Assembly: GCF_013340935.1 (NCBI RefSeq)
Contig: NZ_WHOS01000031.1
Coordinates: forward strand, 20,712 to 84,711
DNA length: 64,000 nt
Direction: 5' to 3'
From: Azospirillum melinis
GTDB taxonomy: Bacteria; Pseudomonadota; Alphaproteobacteria; Azospirillales; Azospirillaceae
Both the position numbers and the translations under genes were made by a program. The notes under the pieces are model-generated. The model made no database searches. It worked only from the letters and a program-made list of their open reading frames with translations, and was not told the origin of the DNA. Positions within the stretch are counted from its first letter, which is position 1. Every line of letters starts with the position of its first letter. Below are positions 23,635-33,235 of this stretch, piece after piece.

Positions 23635-24111
23635 ATGAGCGGCAACGCTGTTCAGAGCGCCGGCACGCGCCTGTTCCTTTCCACCACCGCCCTGTGCACC
23701 ACCGAAGCCCAGTACAAGGCGCTTGCCTGGACCGAGGTCGAAGAGATCGAGGACATCGGCGCCTTCGGCGAGACCTTCGAGAAGGTCACCTACAAGACGC
23801 TGGGCGACGGGGCCGTTCACAAGAAGAAGGGCACCGTCGACTATGGTTCGGGCACGCTGAAGCTGGCCCGCGTTCCGACCGGCGCCGGCCAGACGGCGAT
23901 CCGCGCCGCGGCCAAGAACCGCAAGGCCGCCTACAACATCAAGATCGAGTTCGATGACGCCCCGGACGGCGGCACGCCGACCACGATCTACATGCGCGCC
24001 TACGTCATGTCCTACACCACCGAAATCGGCGGCAACGACAAGGTGATCGAGGCCAGCGTCGGCCTCGAAATCGACGCCGAACCGATCGAGGTGGCGGCCG
24101 ACGCGCCGTAA
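23635..24111 (+). CDS. major tail tube protein
   Basis: A 158-residue protein with the features of siphophage tail tube proteins (gpV type, without the Ig-like domain): QSAGTRLFLSTTALCTTEAQ, EVEEIEDIGAFGETFEKVTY, KKKGTVDYGSGTLKLARVP and a final strand region (DKVIEASVGLEIDAEPIEV). A GAAGGAGGGG ribosome binding site predicts high expression. Confidence 0.85.
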   Translation: MSGNAVQSAGTRLFLSTTALCTTEAQYKALAWTEVEEIEDIGAFGETFEKVTYKTLGDGAVHKKKGTVDYGSGTLKLARVPTGAGQTAIRAAAKNRKAAYNIKIEFDDAPDGGTPTTIYMRAYVMSYTTEIGGNDKVIEASVGLEIDAEPIEVAADAP

Positions 24112-24127
24112 GCGCCGGTGCCCTGAC

Positions 24128-24153
24128 GCCGGCAGCCCGCCCTGGCTGCCGGC
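24128..24153 (+). terminator. terminator-like hairpin after the tail tube gene
   Basis: GCCGGCAGCC (24128-24137) pairs perfectly with GGCTGCCGGC (24144-24153) and is followed by CCTTCTCC. A hairpin after the tail tube gene is common and may reduce transcription into the chaperone genes; the T-run is weak. Confidence 0.6.
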
Positions 24154-24183
24154 CCTTCTCCCCGTCCAAAGCGAGATCCTGCC

Positions 24184-24573
24184 ATGACCGTCCCCAGCAC
24201 GGCGCCGCGCTTCGCGCACGGCGTAATGACCATCAGCCTCGACGGCGAAGACGTCGAGCTGTTCGCCAACGTCCGCGCCTCGCGCACCATCTGCCGCCTG
24301 TATGGCGGGCTGCAGCAGGCCTTCACCAACACCAACGCCTTCGACTTCGACACGCTGGTGAATGTCGTCAACGCCGCCGCCGGCCGCGTCGGCAAGCAGG
24401 CCGAGGCCACCGCTGAAGCGATCTTCGCCGAAGGTGTCGTCGTCGTGGCACCGCAGGTCCTGTTGTTCCTCAATTTCCTCGCCGGCGGCGGCAAGGCGCC
24501 CAAGACGGAAACCCCCAAAGCTGGGACGGCTGAAGCCGGCAGCGAGGCCGCCGCATCGGGGGAAGCCGGCTGA
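24184..24573 (+). CDS. tail assembly chaperone (gpG-like)
   Basis: A 129-residue protein upstream of the tape measure gene. The N-terminal part (VMTISLDGEDVELFANVRAS, ICRLYGGLQQAFTNTNAFD) resembles the GTA gp10/tail-chaperone family; the last 35 residues are Ala/Glu-rich. Such chaperones coat the tape measure protein. A run of five G lies four codons before the stop, where a -1 shift would join it to the next frame (see 24588). Confidence 0.75.
   Translation: MTVPSTAPRFAHGVMTISLDGEDVELFANVRASRTICRLYGGLQQAFTNTNAFDFDTLVNVVNAAAGRVGKQAEATAEAIFAEGVVVVAPQVLLFLNFLAGGGKAPKTETPKAGTAEAGSEAAASGEAG
24556..24567 (+). other. candidate -1 frameshift site
   Basis: In frame the bases read TCG GGG GAA GCC. 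Five consecutive G allow the GGG-GAA tRNAs to re-pair one base back (GGG-GGA). The -1 frame is open from well upstream of the site to 24833, giving a G-GT-like fusion as in many siphophages. The slippery run is seen; shifting is inferred. Confidence 0.5.
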
Positions 24574-24587
24574 CCTTCCCGGAGTAC

Positions 24588-24833
24588 GTGGACCGGATGT
24601 TCCAGTACGCCACCGGCTGGCTGGGGTGGTCGCGCAGCGAGGCGCTGGACGCCCCGTTCCCCGACATCCAGCTGGCCCTGGACGGGAAGGTCGATTTCCT
24701 CGCCGCCACCACACCGGGGGCCAAGCGCAAGCCGCGCCGCAAGCCCAAGGACGTGACGGAGCTGAAGGAGCGGGCGCGGGTCGTGTTCGGCCTGAAGCGC
24801 CCGGAACAGGACAAGGGCAGGGGCGCCGGGTGA
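24588..24833 (+). CDS. tail assembly chaperone C-terminal part (gpT-like)
   Basis: An 81-residue frame (GTG start) in the -1 frame relative to the preceding chaperone gene. The open frame extends upstream past the 5-G slippery run, so the natural product may be a fusion with the gpG-like protein. The text (LTFPEYVDRMFQYATGWLGW, ALDAPFPDIQLALDGKVDFL) resembles the short C-terminal tail-chaperone parts found in GTA-like phages. The C-terminus is basic. Confidence 0.65.
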   Translation: MDRMFQYATGWLGWSRSEALDAPFPDIQLALDGKVDFLAATTPGAKRKPRRKPKDVTELKERARVVFGLKRPEQDKGRGAG

Positions 24834-24863
24834 CCGGCGCCCTTTTCGTTTCCGGAGACCGGC

Positions 24864-27800
24864 ATGGCTGATTTCCCCGGCATGATGGTACCGGTCGGTG
24901 CGGACGACTCTGGCCTGCGGCGGGTGCTGTCGCAGGCGGAAGCCCGCGTCGACCAGTTCGCCGGCCGCGTCGACGGCTCCGTGCGGCGAGCATCCTCCAG
25001 CTTCGATGCGCTGGGCAGCGCCGCCGGCCGCGTCGCCGGCGTGGTCGCCGGCATCGGGCTGGCGCAGGGGGCCGGCGAGGCGATCAAAGCGGCCGACGCC
25101 TGGAGTCTGTCCGCCTCGAAAATCGCGCTTTATGCCGGCGCCGGCGAAAAGGCGGTGGCGGTTCAGGAGCAGCTGTTCCAGGCCGCCCAGCGCGCCCGTT
25201 CGGCCATGGAACCGACGGTCGGGCTCTACACCTCGCTGGCCGATGCCGCCCTCACCATGGGCAAGTCCCAGGGGCAGGTGATCCGGCTGACCGAGACCAT
25301 CTCCAAGACCTTCAAGATCTCGGGCACCGAGGCCGGCACCGCCGCCGGCGCCCTGGTGCAGCTGTCGCAGGCGATGGCCAGCGGGGTGCTGCGCGGCGAC
25401 GAGTTCAACAGCGTCATGGAGGCGTCCCCACGCTTGGCCAAGGCCCTGGCCGATGGGCTGGGCGTGCCGCGGGGCGCCCTGAAGTCGCTGGCCGAGCAGG
25501 GGGCTCTGACCGCCGACAAGGTGGTGAATGCGCTGCTGAAGCAGAGCACCGCCATCGACACCGAGTTCGGCCACATCGCCACCACGGTGTCCGACAGCCT
25601 GACGGTGCTGGCCAACACCGCCCAGCGCCAGATCGGCCAAATGAACCAGGCGGTGGGGCTGACCGCCGGCATTTCGTCCGGCATCCTGGTGCTGGCCGAC
25701 AACCTCGATGCGGTGACCAAGGCCGCCGGCGGTGCCGCCCTGGCGCTGGGCGCCATCGCCACGGCGCGCATGATGCCGACCGGCATTGCCGCGGTTACCC
25801 AGGCCATCGATGACCAGCGGGTTGCCCTCTATGCCAAGGCGGTGGCCACGGCCGAGGCGGCCAATGCCGAGAAGCTGGCAGCAGCGCAGAACCTGATCCG
25901 GGCGCAGACGGCGCGGGTCGCCACGGTTGCGACGGTCCAGGCGGCCGAGGCGGAGTTCGCGGCCAAGGCCGCCGCCGCGAGCGGAGCGGCAACCACGCTG
26001 GCATCGGCCGAGTCGGCGCTGACGTCGGCCCGGGCCAAGACGGCGCTCACCACCAACGTCTATGTGCTGTCGCGTGCCCTTGCGGCCGAGCGCGACGCCG
26101 AGGCCACCGTGGTGATGGCGCGCGAGGCCTCGATTGCCGCCGACGCCGAAAAGATGGCCTCGCTGGCCCGGCTGCGCGCCGCCCAGCTCGCCACCGCCGC
26201 GGCCGGCGAAGCGGTGGTCGTGGCGGACGCCCACCTCACCACCATGGCGGTGAGCGCCAATGCAGCGAGCGTCGCCCTGGCGCAGCGCGCCTCGCTGCTG
26301 ACCACGGCGTGGAACGGGGTGAAGGCCGCCGGCGCCGGCATGCTCGGGGTGGTCGGCGGACCGTGGGGGGCGGCATTGCTGGCCGGCGCCGCGGCGGTGG
26401 CGGTCTTCGCCACCCGCACCACGGCGGCCGAAGACGCGGCCGACAGTTTCGAGCACGCGCAACGCGCCGCCCAGGACGCGGTGAAGGACTCGGCCGCGGA
26501 CGTCGAGCAGCTGGCCATCCAGTACGGGCACCTGTCCGACAGCATGCGGGCGGTGACCCGCATCAAGCTGGACGAGGCCCTGGCCGAGCAGGCCAAGGCG
26601 ATCGCCGCCCAGCGCAGCGCCGCGTCGGCAGCGGTCTACCGCCCGGATTCGGTGGCGCGGCCGGTGTCGGGCGACTGGAACGTCTCCACCGACAGCGCCA
26701 GCTCGGCCCGCGTCTACGAGCAGATGGGGCTGGCGGCCGACCGGGTGGACCGGCTGCGCATCGCGTTCCAGGCCTTCCGTTCGGCCGCGGCCGACGATCC
26801 GGAGGCGATCGCCAACCTGGTACGCGTGCTGGACGAGGTCGGGCGCAACGCCGGCGCCGCCGGCAAGCCGCTGCTGGATCTGGCGCAGCGTCTGGCCGAT
26901 CCGGCGACCAAGGCGGAAGCCGCGTCCAGGACGGCGAAGGAGCTGGCCGCCCGGCTGGCGTTGCTGACCAACCCGGCGGACGAGGCGGCCAAGGCGGTGC
27001 TCGCCGCCGGCCAGACCGCCGACACCGCCGCCTCGCGCTTCGCCGGGCTGGGCTCTGCTGTGGGTGGCGTGGCCTCCAAGCTGGCCGAGCTTGGGGCCAA
27101 GAGCTGGACCCTGTCGCTGCCCGAAGGGCTGGAGCGGCGGGTCGGGGAGATGGTCGGGCCGCCGCCCGAGCAGAAAACCCCCGTCGTCACCGGCCTGCAG
27201 GATCGCGGCCGGTCCTCCGACGACACCGCCTATCAGACCTGGGACGCCCAGCGCGACGTCGTGCGCGGCCGGCTGAAGAGCCAGATCGTCCCGGCGGAGT
27301 CGGCGGAAGTGGTACGGCTGCTGAAACTGGAGGCCGACGCCACCGAAAAGCTGGCCCGGGCGCGGGCATCGGGCAACCCGGCGACGATCAAGGCGGCCGA
27401 GGTCGAAGTGGAGGTGGCCAAGCGGCTGCGCGAGGGCCTCGACCCGGCGCAGGAGGGCAGCACCCGCACCCAGCTGCTGCGCAAGGCGCGGGCCGAGCTG
27501 GCCGGCGAGGTGGGCGCCCAGGTCACCCAGCTCACCATGGACGTCGCCGCCCAGCAGCGGCTGACCGCTGCCGCCGGCAAGGGCGAGGCTGCCCAGCGCG
27601 TGGCTGCTGCTGCCAACCGCGTGGCGGCGGCCGGACTGAAGGGCTACGGCGAGGCCGCCGCGGCGGCCGAGGCGCGGGTGGAGGCGCTGACCGTCCAGCA
27701 GCTGCGCAAGGACGCCGACCAGCCGATCCAGGACCGCATCCGCTCGGCTCGGGCGCTGATGGACGCCTACGAACTGGGGCCGAAGGCGGTCAAGGCGGCC

Positions 27801-30800
27801 GAGGTGGCCGAACAGGCCCACACGCTGGCGCTGAAGGAAGGGGAAGAAGGCACCCAGCGCTACAATGAGGCCAAGGCCCATTACGTCGAGTTGCTGACCC
27901 AGGCGCAGCAGCTGGAGTCGGCCGCGGCGGCCGGGCCGATGCTTCAGCAGCAGCGCGACCAGCTGGAGCTGGGGCAGAAGCAGCTGCAATTGATCGGTGC
28001 GTCGGCCGAACAGCGCGCGGTGGAGCTGGCGCGCACCCAGGCCCTGATCGACCTGCGCGACCGCAACATCGACGCCGCCAGCCGGGAGGGGCAGGCCTAT
28101 CTGGCCAACGCCGAAGCGCTCGCCCGGCAGAACTTGGCGCTGGAGCGAACCAACGCCGCCTACCAGGAGCTGGAGCAGTTCGGCGACCGCAGCTTCGACG
28201 CCATCCTGCAGAAGCTGTCTGCCGCCGGCAAGTCGACGATGTCCTGGGCCGACGCCATCGGCACCGTCAGCGTGGAGTTGCAGCAACTCGCGCTGAAGAT
28301 GGCGGTCATCAACCCGATCAAGAATTGGGTGATGGGCAGCAACCTGCCCACATTGTTCGACCTGTTCGGCGGCGGCAGCGGGCAAACGGGACAGTCGCAG
28401 GGCAGCGGCCTGACCGGCAGCCTGACCAACACCGCTTTGTCGAAGGGCGCCGGCTGGGCGATGGACAAGCTCGGCATCGGTGGGTCCGGCGGCATCAGCG
28501 GCCTGATCGACAGCTTTGGCTACAGCACCCTCGGCATCGGAACGGTCGGCGGATGGGCTGCCGCCGCCCCTGCCAGCGTCACGGCGGCAACTGCGGCTCC
28601 CATCACCGGGGCAGCGAGTGCCAATGCGGCGACTGGCGTAGCGGCAGCAGGCAACACAGCAGCGGCCAACACACTCTACACCGGCTCCGCGAGCGGCGTA
28701 TCCGGGGCTGGCATCACCGGCGGCCTGTCGGCCTATCTGGGTGCGGCGGGTGCCGGTGCCTTCGGCGGCGCCATCGGCGGCATGCTCGGCACTGCCACCA
28801 ATTCCAAGGCGGTGGGTGGCCTGTCCGGCGCGGCATTGGGCGCCGGTGCGTCGGCACTCGCCGCCTACATGGGCTTGGGCGCCATCGGCGGGCCGGTCGG
28901 GCTGGCGATCGGCGCGGTGGTCGGTGGCATCATGGGCATGCTAAGCACCCAGAAGGCCACCGTCGGTCCCAACAGCTCGGGCAACATCGTCCTGAACGGC
29001 AAGGGTGGGTTCCGCACCGACACCGCCCTGGCGGACAACGGCGCCGACGCTGGCCAGATGCAGCAGGTGACCGACGCCGTTGCAGCGTCGATGAACGCCA
29101 TCGTGTCGGGGATCGGCGGCAAGCTGACCGGTGGCGACGGTGCAAACACGGCGCTCATTCAGCAGTTTGCCAAGGACGGCAAGTGGTACGTCACCCCGAC
29201 CGTGGGGGACAAGGCCGGGCAGAAGACCGCGTTCACCGACCAGAACGAGGCCATCGCCTTCTACATGCGCGAAAGCCTGAAGGGGCTGATCGGCACTGGC
29301 CAGCTGACCGGCGTCAACGATGACGTGAAGACGGCGCTGAGCACCTCCAAGGCGACCAAGGCCGAGGATCTGGCCAACGACCTGGGCTTCGCCGCCGGCT
29401 TTCGTCAGCAGCTCGACGTGATGAACGCCAGCCTGGATCCGACGAACAACCTGCTGAAGACCTTCACCGAGAACGCCAAGGCGATCGGCGACCAGGTCAA
29501 GACCAACATCACCGATTGGCGGAGCAAGGCCAGCGAGCTGGGGTTGGCGACCGAGACCGAGTTGACCGCCGCCGCCCGCAAGGGCATCGAGGCGATGATG
29601 GGTCTCGGCCCGGCCACCAAGCCGCTGGTGGGCATGGCCGCGGCCACCAAGCAGGCCGAGATCGAGTTCGAGCAGTTCCGGCCGGCGCTGCTGTCGCTGG
29701 GTTACACCACCGGCGAGGTGGCCGAGCTGGCGGCGCGCTACACCAAGAAGCTGCAGGACAGATACGCCGACGCGGTGGCCTATGTTCAGCGGCAGGGCGC
29801 GGTCGCCATCGAGGCGTTGATCGACCCCAACGTCAAGTCCAGCGCGTTGGACCGGCTGCAGGGGCTAGGCCTCGACCGGACCGACTCCGCCATCAAGGGG
29901 TTGGCCGGCGTCATCGACGGGGTGGAGAAGGCGGCATCCGGCGGCACGCTGACCATCGAGGCGGAGCGGGCGGCGCTGGGCCGGTTGAATGGGGCGCTCT
30001 ACGACGGCACCGTCACCGGCGACCAGTACACCGCCATGGTGGGGTACCTGACCCAGGCGTGGCAGGACAGCGCCGACGCCGCCCAGACGGCGGCCGAAAA
30101 GGCCAAGGCGCTTTCCGCTTACCAGACCGACATCGTCAGCCGGATGGTTGCGGCGCTCGGCAACAGCCGCGGCGCCGGGCTGATCGCGCTGGACGCCCAG
30201 CAGGCGGCAGCCCTGGCCGATGCCAAGGCGGCCGGCTACGACACCACCCAGCTGCGCCTGGTGCAGGCGGCCGAGCGGGCGAGCCAAGCCTTCACCCTGG
30301 CACAGCAGGACCTGCTGGACGCCTACGACCGCGAGATCGCCGCCAAGCAGGAGGTGGTCGACTCCATCCAGTCCGGCGCCATCGCCCTGCTGCAGGCCGC
30401 CCAGCAGTTCAAGGATGCCCGCGCCGCCCTGCGCGAGGGCGACGACTCGCCGTTGGCACCGCGCCAGAAGATCCAGGAGGCAAGCGACCGCTTCGACGCC
30501 GCCTATGCGGTGCTAAAGGACAGCGGCTCGACCGATGCCGACAAGGACACCGCCCGGCAGACCCTGCTGCAGGTCGGCCCCACCCTGGTGGCGCTGGAGA
30601 AGGCGGCCAGCGGCGGCACCGCGTCGGTGCTGTTCGACAAGGTGGACAAGGTCTTCGCCGAGCTGGGCGACACCGGCGGGCTGAGCCTCGATACCGCCAC
30701 CCAGGACCTGCAGGTGGCGCAGGACCAGCTGAAGGAGCTGCAGAAGGCCCGGGCCGAGGCCGCGGCGATCGGGCAGCGGCAACTCGGCAGCCTGTCCAGC

Positions 30801-31658
30801 CTGCGCGACGTCATGGACCAGTCTTACGCCGTCTGGCAGGCGGCGCTGACACCGCTGATGACGCTGACCGGCAGCAACGACAACCGGCCGCACTACAGCG
30901 CGCCGGCGCCAGTGCAGTCGGCCTGGGATGGCCTGTCGGCCGAGCAGCAGCACGGCATCGCCCGCGCCATGGGCTGGGGCGGCCAGCTGGACGAGGCCTT
31001 CAACATCTGGCTGGCCACCTCGACCCAGCGGGCCACGACCTTCGGCGCCGATGTCACCGCCATCGCCGGCGGGGCACGCTATGGCGCACCGGACGACGTC
31101 GGCCGCGCCTGGGACGCGCTGACCCAGGCGCAGCAGCTCGCCGCCGTCCGCGCCGCCGGTTACGACGGCGGACTCGACAGCGGGCTGAACGCCTGGGTGA
31201 AGCTGGGGCACCAGTCCGCCTTCGAGGCGGCGGTGCGGGCGCAGGCACACGGTGCCGGCATCCCGGGCTTTGCCACCGGCACCCTGGCCACGCCGCCGGG
31301 TGCCGTGTGGGTGGGGGAACGCGGGCCGGAGCTGCTGTGGCAGGGCGGCGGGGCGGCGGTGGCATCCAGCGCCGACAGCCTGCGGATTGCGTCGGCCTTC
31401 GACGCGGCGGTGAACGGCCTTCCTGCGCCGGCACCGATGGTCTCCTTCCGCCGCCCCGACCTCGACGCCGGCGGCGCCGGTGTGGCCGAGCTGCTGGAGG
31501 CGGTGGAGGGCCTGCGCGACGAGGTCCGCGCCATCGGCCGCGATGCCCTCACCCAGCGCGCCCGTATCGGTGCCGATGCCGCCGCCCTGCTGGCCCGCGT
31601 CGAGGCGGCCACCAGCGACCTGCCCCGCAAACTCGCCAACACCCGGAGGGCCGCCTGA
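24864..31658 (+). CDS. tape measure protein
   Basis: A 2264-residue protein that sets tail length and helps DNA entry. The N-terminal 270 residues form the tape measure domain (VPVGADDSGLRRVLSQAEAR, SGTEAGTAAGALVQLSQAMA, VLRGDEFNSVMEASPRLAKA). Long Ala-rich coiled coils follow, then Gly/Ala hydrophobic stretches at about 1200-1360 that may enter the membrane, and more coiled coil. Near the C-terminus is the VGERGPELLW motif seen in many tape measure proteins. By the usual 1.5 angstrom per residue, the tail would be about 340 nm long. It follows the chaperone pair as expected. Confidence 0.9.
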   Translation: MADFPGMMVPVGADDSGLRRVLSQAEARVDQFAGRVDGSVRRASSSFDALGSAAGRVAGVVAGIGLAQGAGEAIKAADAWSLSASKIALYAGAGEKAVAVQEQLFQAAQRARSAMEPTVGLYTSLADAALTMGKSQGQVIRLTETISKTFKISGTEAGTAAGALVQLSQAMASGVLRGDEFNSVMEASPRLAKALADGLGVPRGALKSLAEQGALTADKVVNALLKQSTAIDTEFGHIATTVSDSLTVLANTAQRQIGQMNQAVGLTAGISSGILVLADNLDAVTKAAGGAALALGAIATARMMPTGIAAVTQAIDDQRVALYAKAVATAEAANAEKLAAAQNLIRAQTARVATVATVQAAEAEFAAKAAAASGAATTLASAESALTSARAKTALTTNVYVLSRALAAERDAEATVVMAREASIAADAEKMASLARLRAAQLATAAAGEAVVVADAHLTTMAVSANAASVALAQRASLLTTAWNGVKAAGAGMLGVVGGPWGAALLAGAAAVAVFATRTTAAEDAADSFEHAQRAAQDAVKDSAADVEQLAIQYGHLSDSMRAVTRIKLDEALAEQAKAIAAQRSAASAAVYRPDSVARPVSGDWNVSTDSASSARVYEQMGLAADRVDRLRIAFQAFRSAAADDPEAIANLVRVLDEVGRNAGAAGKPLLDLAQRLADPATKAEAASRTAKELAARLALLTNPADEAAKAVLAAGQTADTAASRFAGLGSAVGGVASKLAELGAKSWTLSLPEGLERRVGEMVGPPPEQKTPVVTGLQDRGRSSDDTAYQTWDAQRDVVRGRLKSQIVPAESAEVVRLLKLEADATEKLARARASGNPATIKAAEVEVEVAKRLREGLDPAQEGSTRTQLLRKARAELAGEVGAQVTQLTMDVAAQQRLTAAAGKGEAAQRVAAAANRVAAAGLKGYGEAAAAAEARVEALTVQQLRKDADQPIQDRIRSARALMDAYELGPKAVKAAEVAEQAHTLALKEGEEGTQRYNEAKAHYVELLTQAQQLESAAAAGPMLQQQRDQLELGQKQLQLIGASAEQRAVELARTQALIDLRDRNIDAASREGQAYLANAEALARQNLALERTNAAYQELEQFGDRSFDAILQKLSAAGKSTMSWADAIGTVSVELQQLALKMAVINPIKNWVMGSNLPTLFDLFGGGSGQTGQSQGSGLTGSLTNTALSKGAGWAMDKLGIGGSGGISGLIDSFGYSTLGIGTVGGWAAAAPASVTAATAAPITGAASANAATGVAAAGNTAAANTLYTGSASGVSGAGITGGLSAYLGAAGAGAFGGAIGGMLGTATNSKAVGGLSGAALGAGASALAAYMGLGAIGGPVGLAIGAVVGGIMGMLSTQKATVGPNSSGNIVLNGKGGFRTDTALADNGADAGQMQQVTDAVAASMNAIVSGIGGKLTGGDGANTALIQQFAKDGKWYVTPTVGDKAGQKTAFTDQNEAIAFYMRESLKGLIGTGQLTGVNDDVKTALSTSKATKAEDLANDLGFAAGFRQQLDVMNASLDPTNNLLKTFTENAKAIGDQVKTNITDWRSKASELGLATETELTAAARKGIEAMMGLGPATKPLVGMAAATKQAEIEFEQFRPALLSLGYTTGEVAELAARYTKKLQDRYADAVAYVQRQGAVAIEALIDPNVKSSALDRLQGLGLDRTDSAIKGLAGVIDGVEKAASGGTLTIEAERAALGRLNGALYDGTVTGDQYTAMVGYLTQAWQDSADAAQTAAEKAKALSAYQTDIVSRMVAALGNSRGAGLIALDAQQAAALADAKAAGYDTTQLRLVQAAERASQAFTLAQQDLLDAYDREIAAKQEVVDSIQSGAIALLQAAQQFKDARAALREGDDSPLAPRQKIQEASDRFDAAYAVLKDSGSTDADKDTARQTLLQVGPTLVALEKAASGGTASVLFDKVDKVFAELGDTGGLSLDTATQDLQVAQDQLKELQKARAEAAAIGQRQLGSLSSLRDVMDQSYAVWQAALTPLMTLTGSNDNRPHYSAPAPVQSAWDGLSAEQQHGIARAMGWGGQLDEAFNIWLATSTQRATTFGADVTAIAGGARYGAPDDVGRAWDALTQAQQLAAVRAAGYDGGLDSGLNAWVKLGHQSAFEAAVRAQAHGAGIPGFATGTLATPPGAVWVGERGPELLWQGGGAAVASSADSLRIASAFDAAVNGLPAPAPMVSFRRPDLDAGGAGVAELLEAVEGLRDEVRAIGRDALTQRARIGADAAALLARVEAATSDLPRKLANTRRAA

Positions 31659-33232
31659 TGAAGGTGCGTCTTGTCGACCTGACCCTGTTCCACCGCCCCA
31701 GCGGCCACCGCCACCGGCTGCCGCTGGCCACCTTCCCCGGCTACCAGTCCGGCCCGGCCGACAGCCCGCCGAACGTCACCTGGCTGCCGCTGGTGACCGC
31801 CGGCGCCGACGCGTCGGTGTCGATCGGCAGCCTGGGCGCCGCCGACGGGCAGGCCGAGCTGCGGATCGGCGATCTGGTGCTGCGCAACGAGACCTCGCGC
31901 AACCCGGGACAGCGCTTCGCCACCGTGCAGGACCTCGACACCGGCGCCTGGCTGCGCCTCGCCCTCGATGACCGGCCGCTCAACCTGCTGCTGACCGGCG
32001 ACTATGTCATCCAGGCGGTGACCGAACGGGAGATCGAGGACGGGGCGCCGCTGGCCGAGGCTGTGACCATCTGGACCGCCCGGGTCGGTCAGCCCAAGCC
32101 CAAGCGCACCGAGATCGCCCTGCCGATCTACGACTCCCGCCTCGATTACGACACACCGATCCAGACCGAGCGCTACAAGGGCACCGGCAGCTATGAAGGG
32201 CCGGCCGAGCTGAAGGACACGCTGAAGGAGCTGCCGCTCGGGCACTGCCCGATGGCGCGGCCGACCTATCTCGGCATCATCGACGGCTTCCACCGCTGGT
32301 CTGTCGGCGGCGGCAAGCCGGTGCAGGACGTGCCGCGGGGCTGGTCTTCCGGTGTCGGGGTGGCAAAGCAGAGCGGCGCCACGCCGGCGGACAACGCACA
32401 CTTCACGGTCGACCTCGCCAGCGGGATCGTCACCACCACGGTGAAATATGCCGACTTCCGCGTCGAGGTGCTGGGCCGCAAGTTCGCCGGCGTCTACCGC
32501 CGCACCATCGGGGAGCTGATCGCCGCTTTGGCCACCGGCGCCGGGCTGGCCAGCACGGTGGACAGCGCCGGCATGGACGCCATCCCGCGCACGGTGGGGC
32601 TCTTCCTCGCCGCCGGCGACAGCACCACCCATGCCGCCGCCTATGCCAAGTTCGTCGGCAGCGTGCCGCGCGGCGGCTGGTATGTCGGCACCGCCGGCCA
32701 GCTGGTGGTGACGCGGGTTCCCCGCCCGACCGCGGCGGCGGCGGTCCAGGCCTACAGCAGCGCCGCCGGCACCACCACGGGCCTGCAGTATGTCGAGGGC
32801 CAGCACAACCCGCCGGCCAAACAGGTGGTGCTGCGCTGCGCCCACAACCCCAGCCCCTCCAGCAGCGCCGCTACCGACGCCACCGCGGCCGACGCCACCC
32901 GCTGGGCCCAGGAGTGGGTCGAGGTGCCGTCTGCAGTGGACGACGAGATCGCCGCGGCCTGGGGCAGCGCGGCCAAGGTGGCCACCGTCGAGACCGCTCT
33001 GACCTTCAGCACCGATGCCGCGGCCGAGCTGCCGGCCTGGGTGGCCGAGCTGTCGGCGCCGCCGACCCTCTACGAGCTGCCGGCGCTGGACGGGGCGCCC
33101 GGCGTCTGGATCGGCGACACCGTGACGGTGGAGGACGACATCGCCGGCTTTGCCGAAGGGGCGCCGGTGGTGGTCTATGGCCGGACCATCGCCGACCGCA
33201 CCGGCGGCGCTACCCTCTACGTGGCACGGTGA
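31658..33232 (+). CDS. tail tip/baseplate protein
   Basis: A 524-residue protein that overlaps the tape measure stop (ATGA). It is mainly beta (LGAADGQAELRIGDLVLRNE, DYVIQAVTEREIEDGAPLAE, VEDDIAGFAEGAPVVVYGRT), without low complexity. Its place right after the tape measure gene fits a distal tail or tail hub protein. No specific family is recognised, so the role rests on position. Confidence 0.6.
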   Translation: MKVRLVDLTLFHRPSGHRHRLPLATFPGYQSGPADSPPNVTWLPLVTAGADASVSIGSLGAADGQAELRIGDLVLRNETSRNPGQRFATVQDLDTGAWLRLALDDRPLNLLLTGDYVIQAVTEREIEDGAPLAEAVTIWTARVGQPKPKRTEIALPIYDSRLDYDTPIQTERYKGTGSYEGPAELKDTLKELPLGHCPMARPTYLGIIDGFHRWSVGGGKPVQDVPRGWSSGVGVAKQSGATPADNAHFTVDLASGIVTTTVKYADFRVEVLGRKFAGVYRRTIGELIAALATGAGLASTVDSAGMDAIPRTVGLFLAAGDSTTHAAAYAKFVGSVPRGGWYVGTAGQLVVTRVPRPTAAAAVQAYSSAAGTTTGLQYVEGQHNPPAKQVVLRCAHNPSPSSSAATDATAADATRWAQEWVEVPSAVDDEIAAAWGSAAKVATVETALTFSTDAAAELPAWVAELSAPPTLYELPALDGAPGVWIGDTVTVEDDIAGFAEGAPVVVYGRTIADRTGGATLYVAR

Positions 33233-33235
33233 GCC

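Noticed and set aside
24012..28385. A 1457-codon open frame on the minus strand
   Set aside because: It is the antisense shadow of the tape measure and chaperone genes, created by high GC at third codon positions; its product is Gly/Arg/His-rich and like no protein family.
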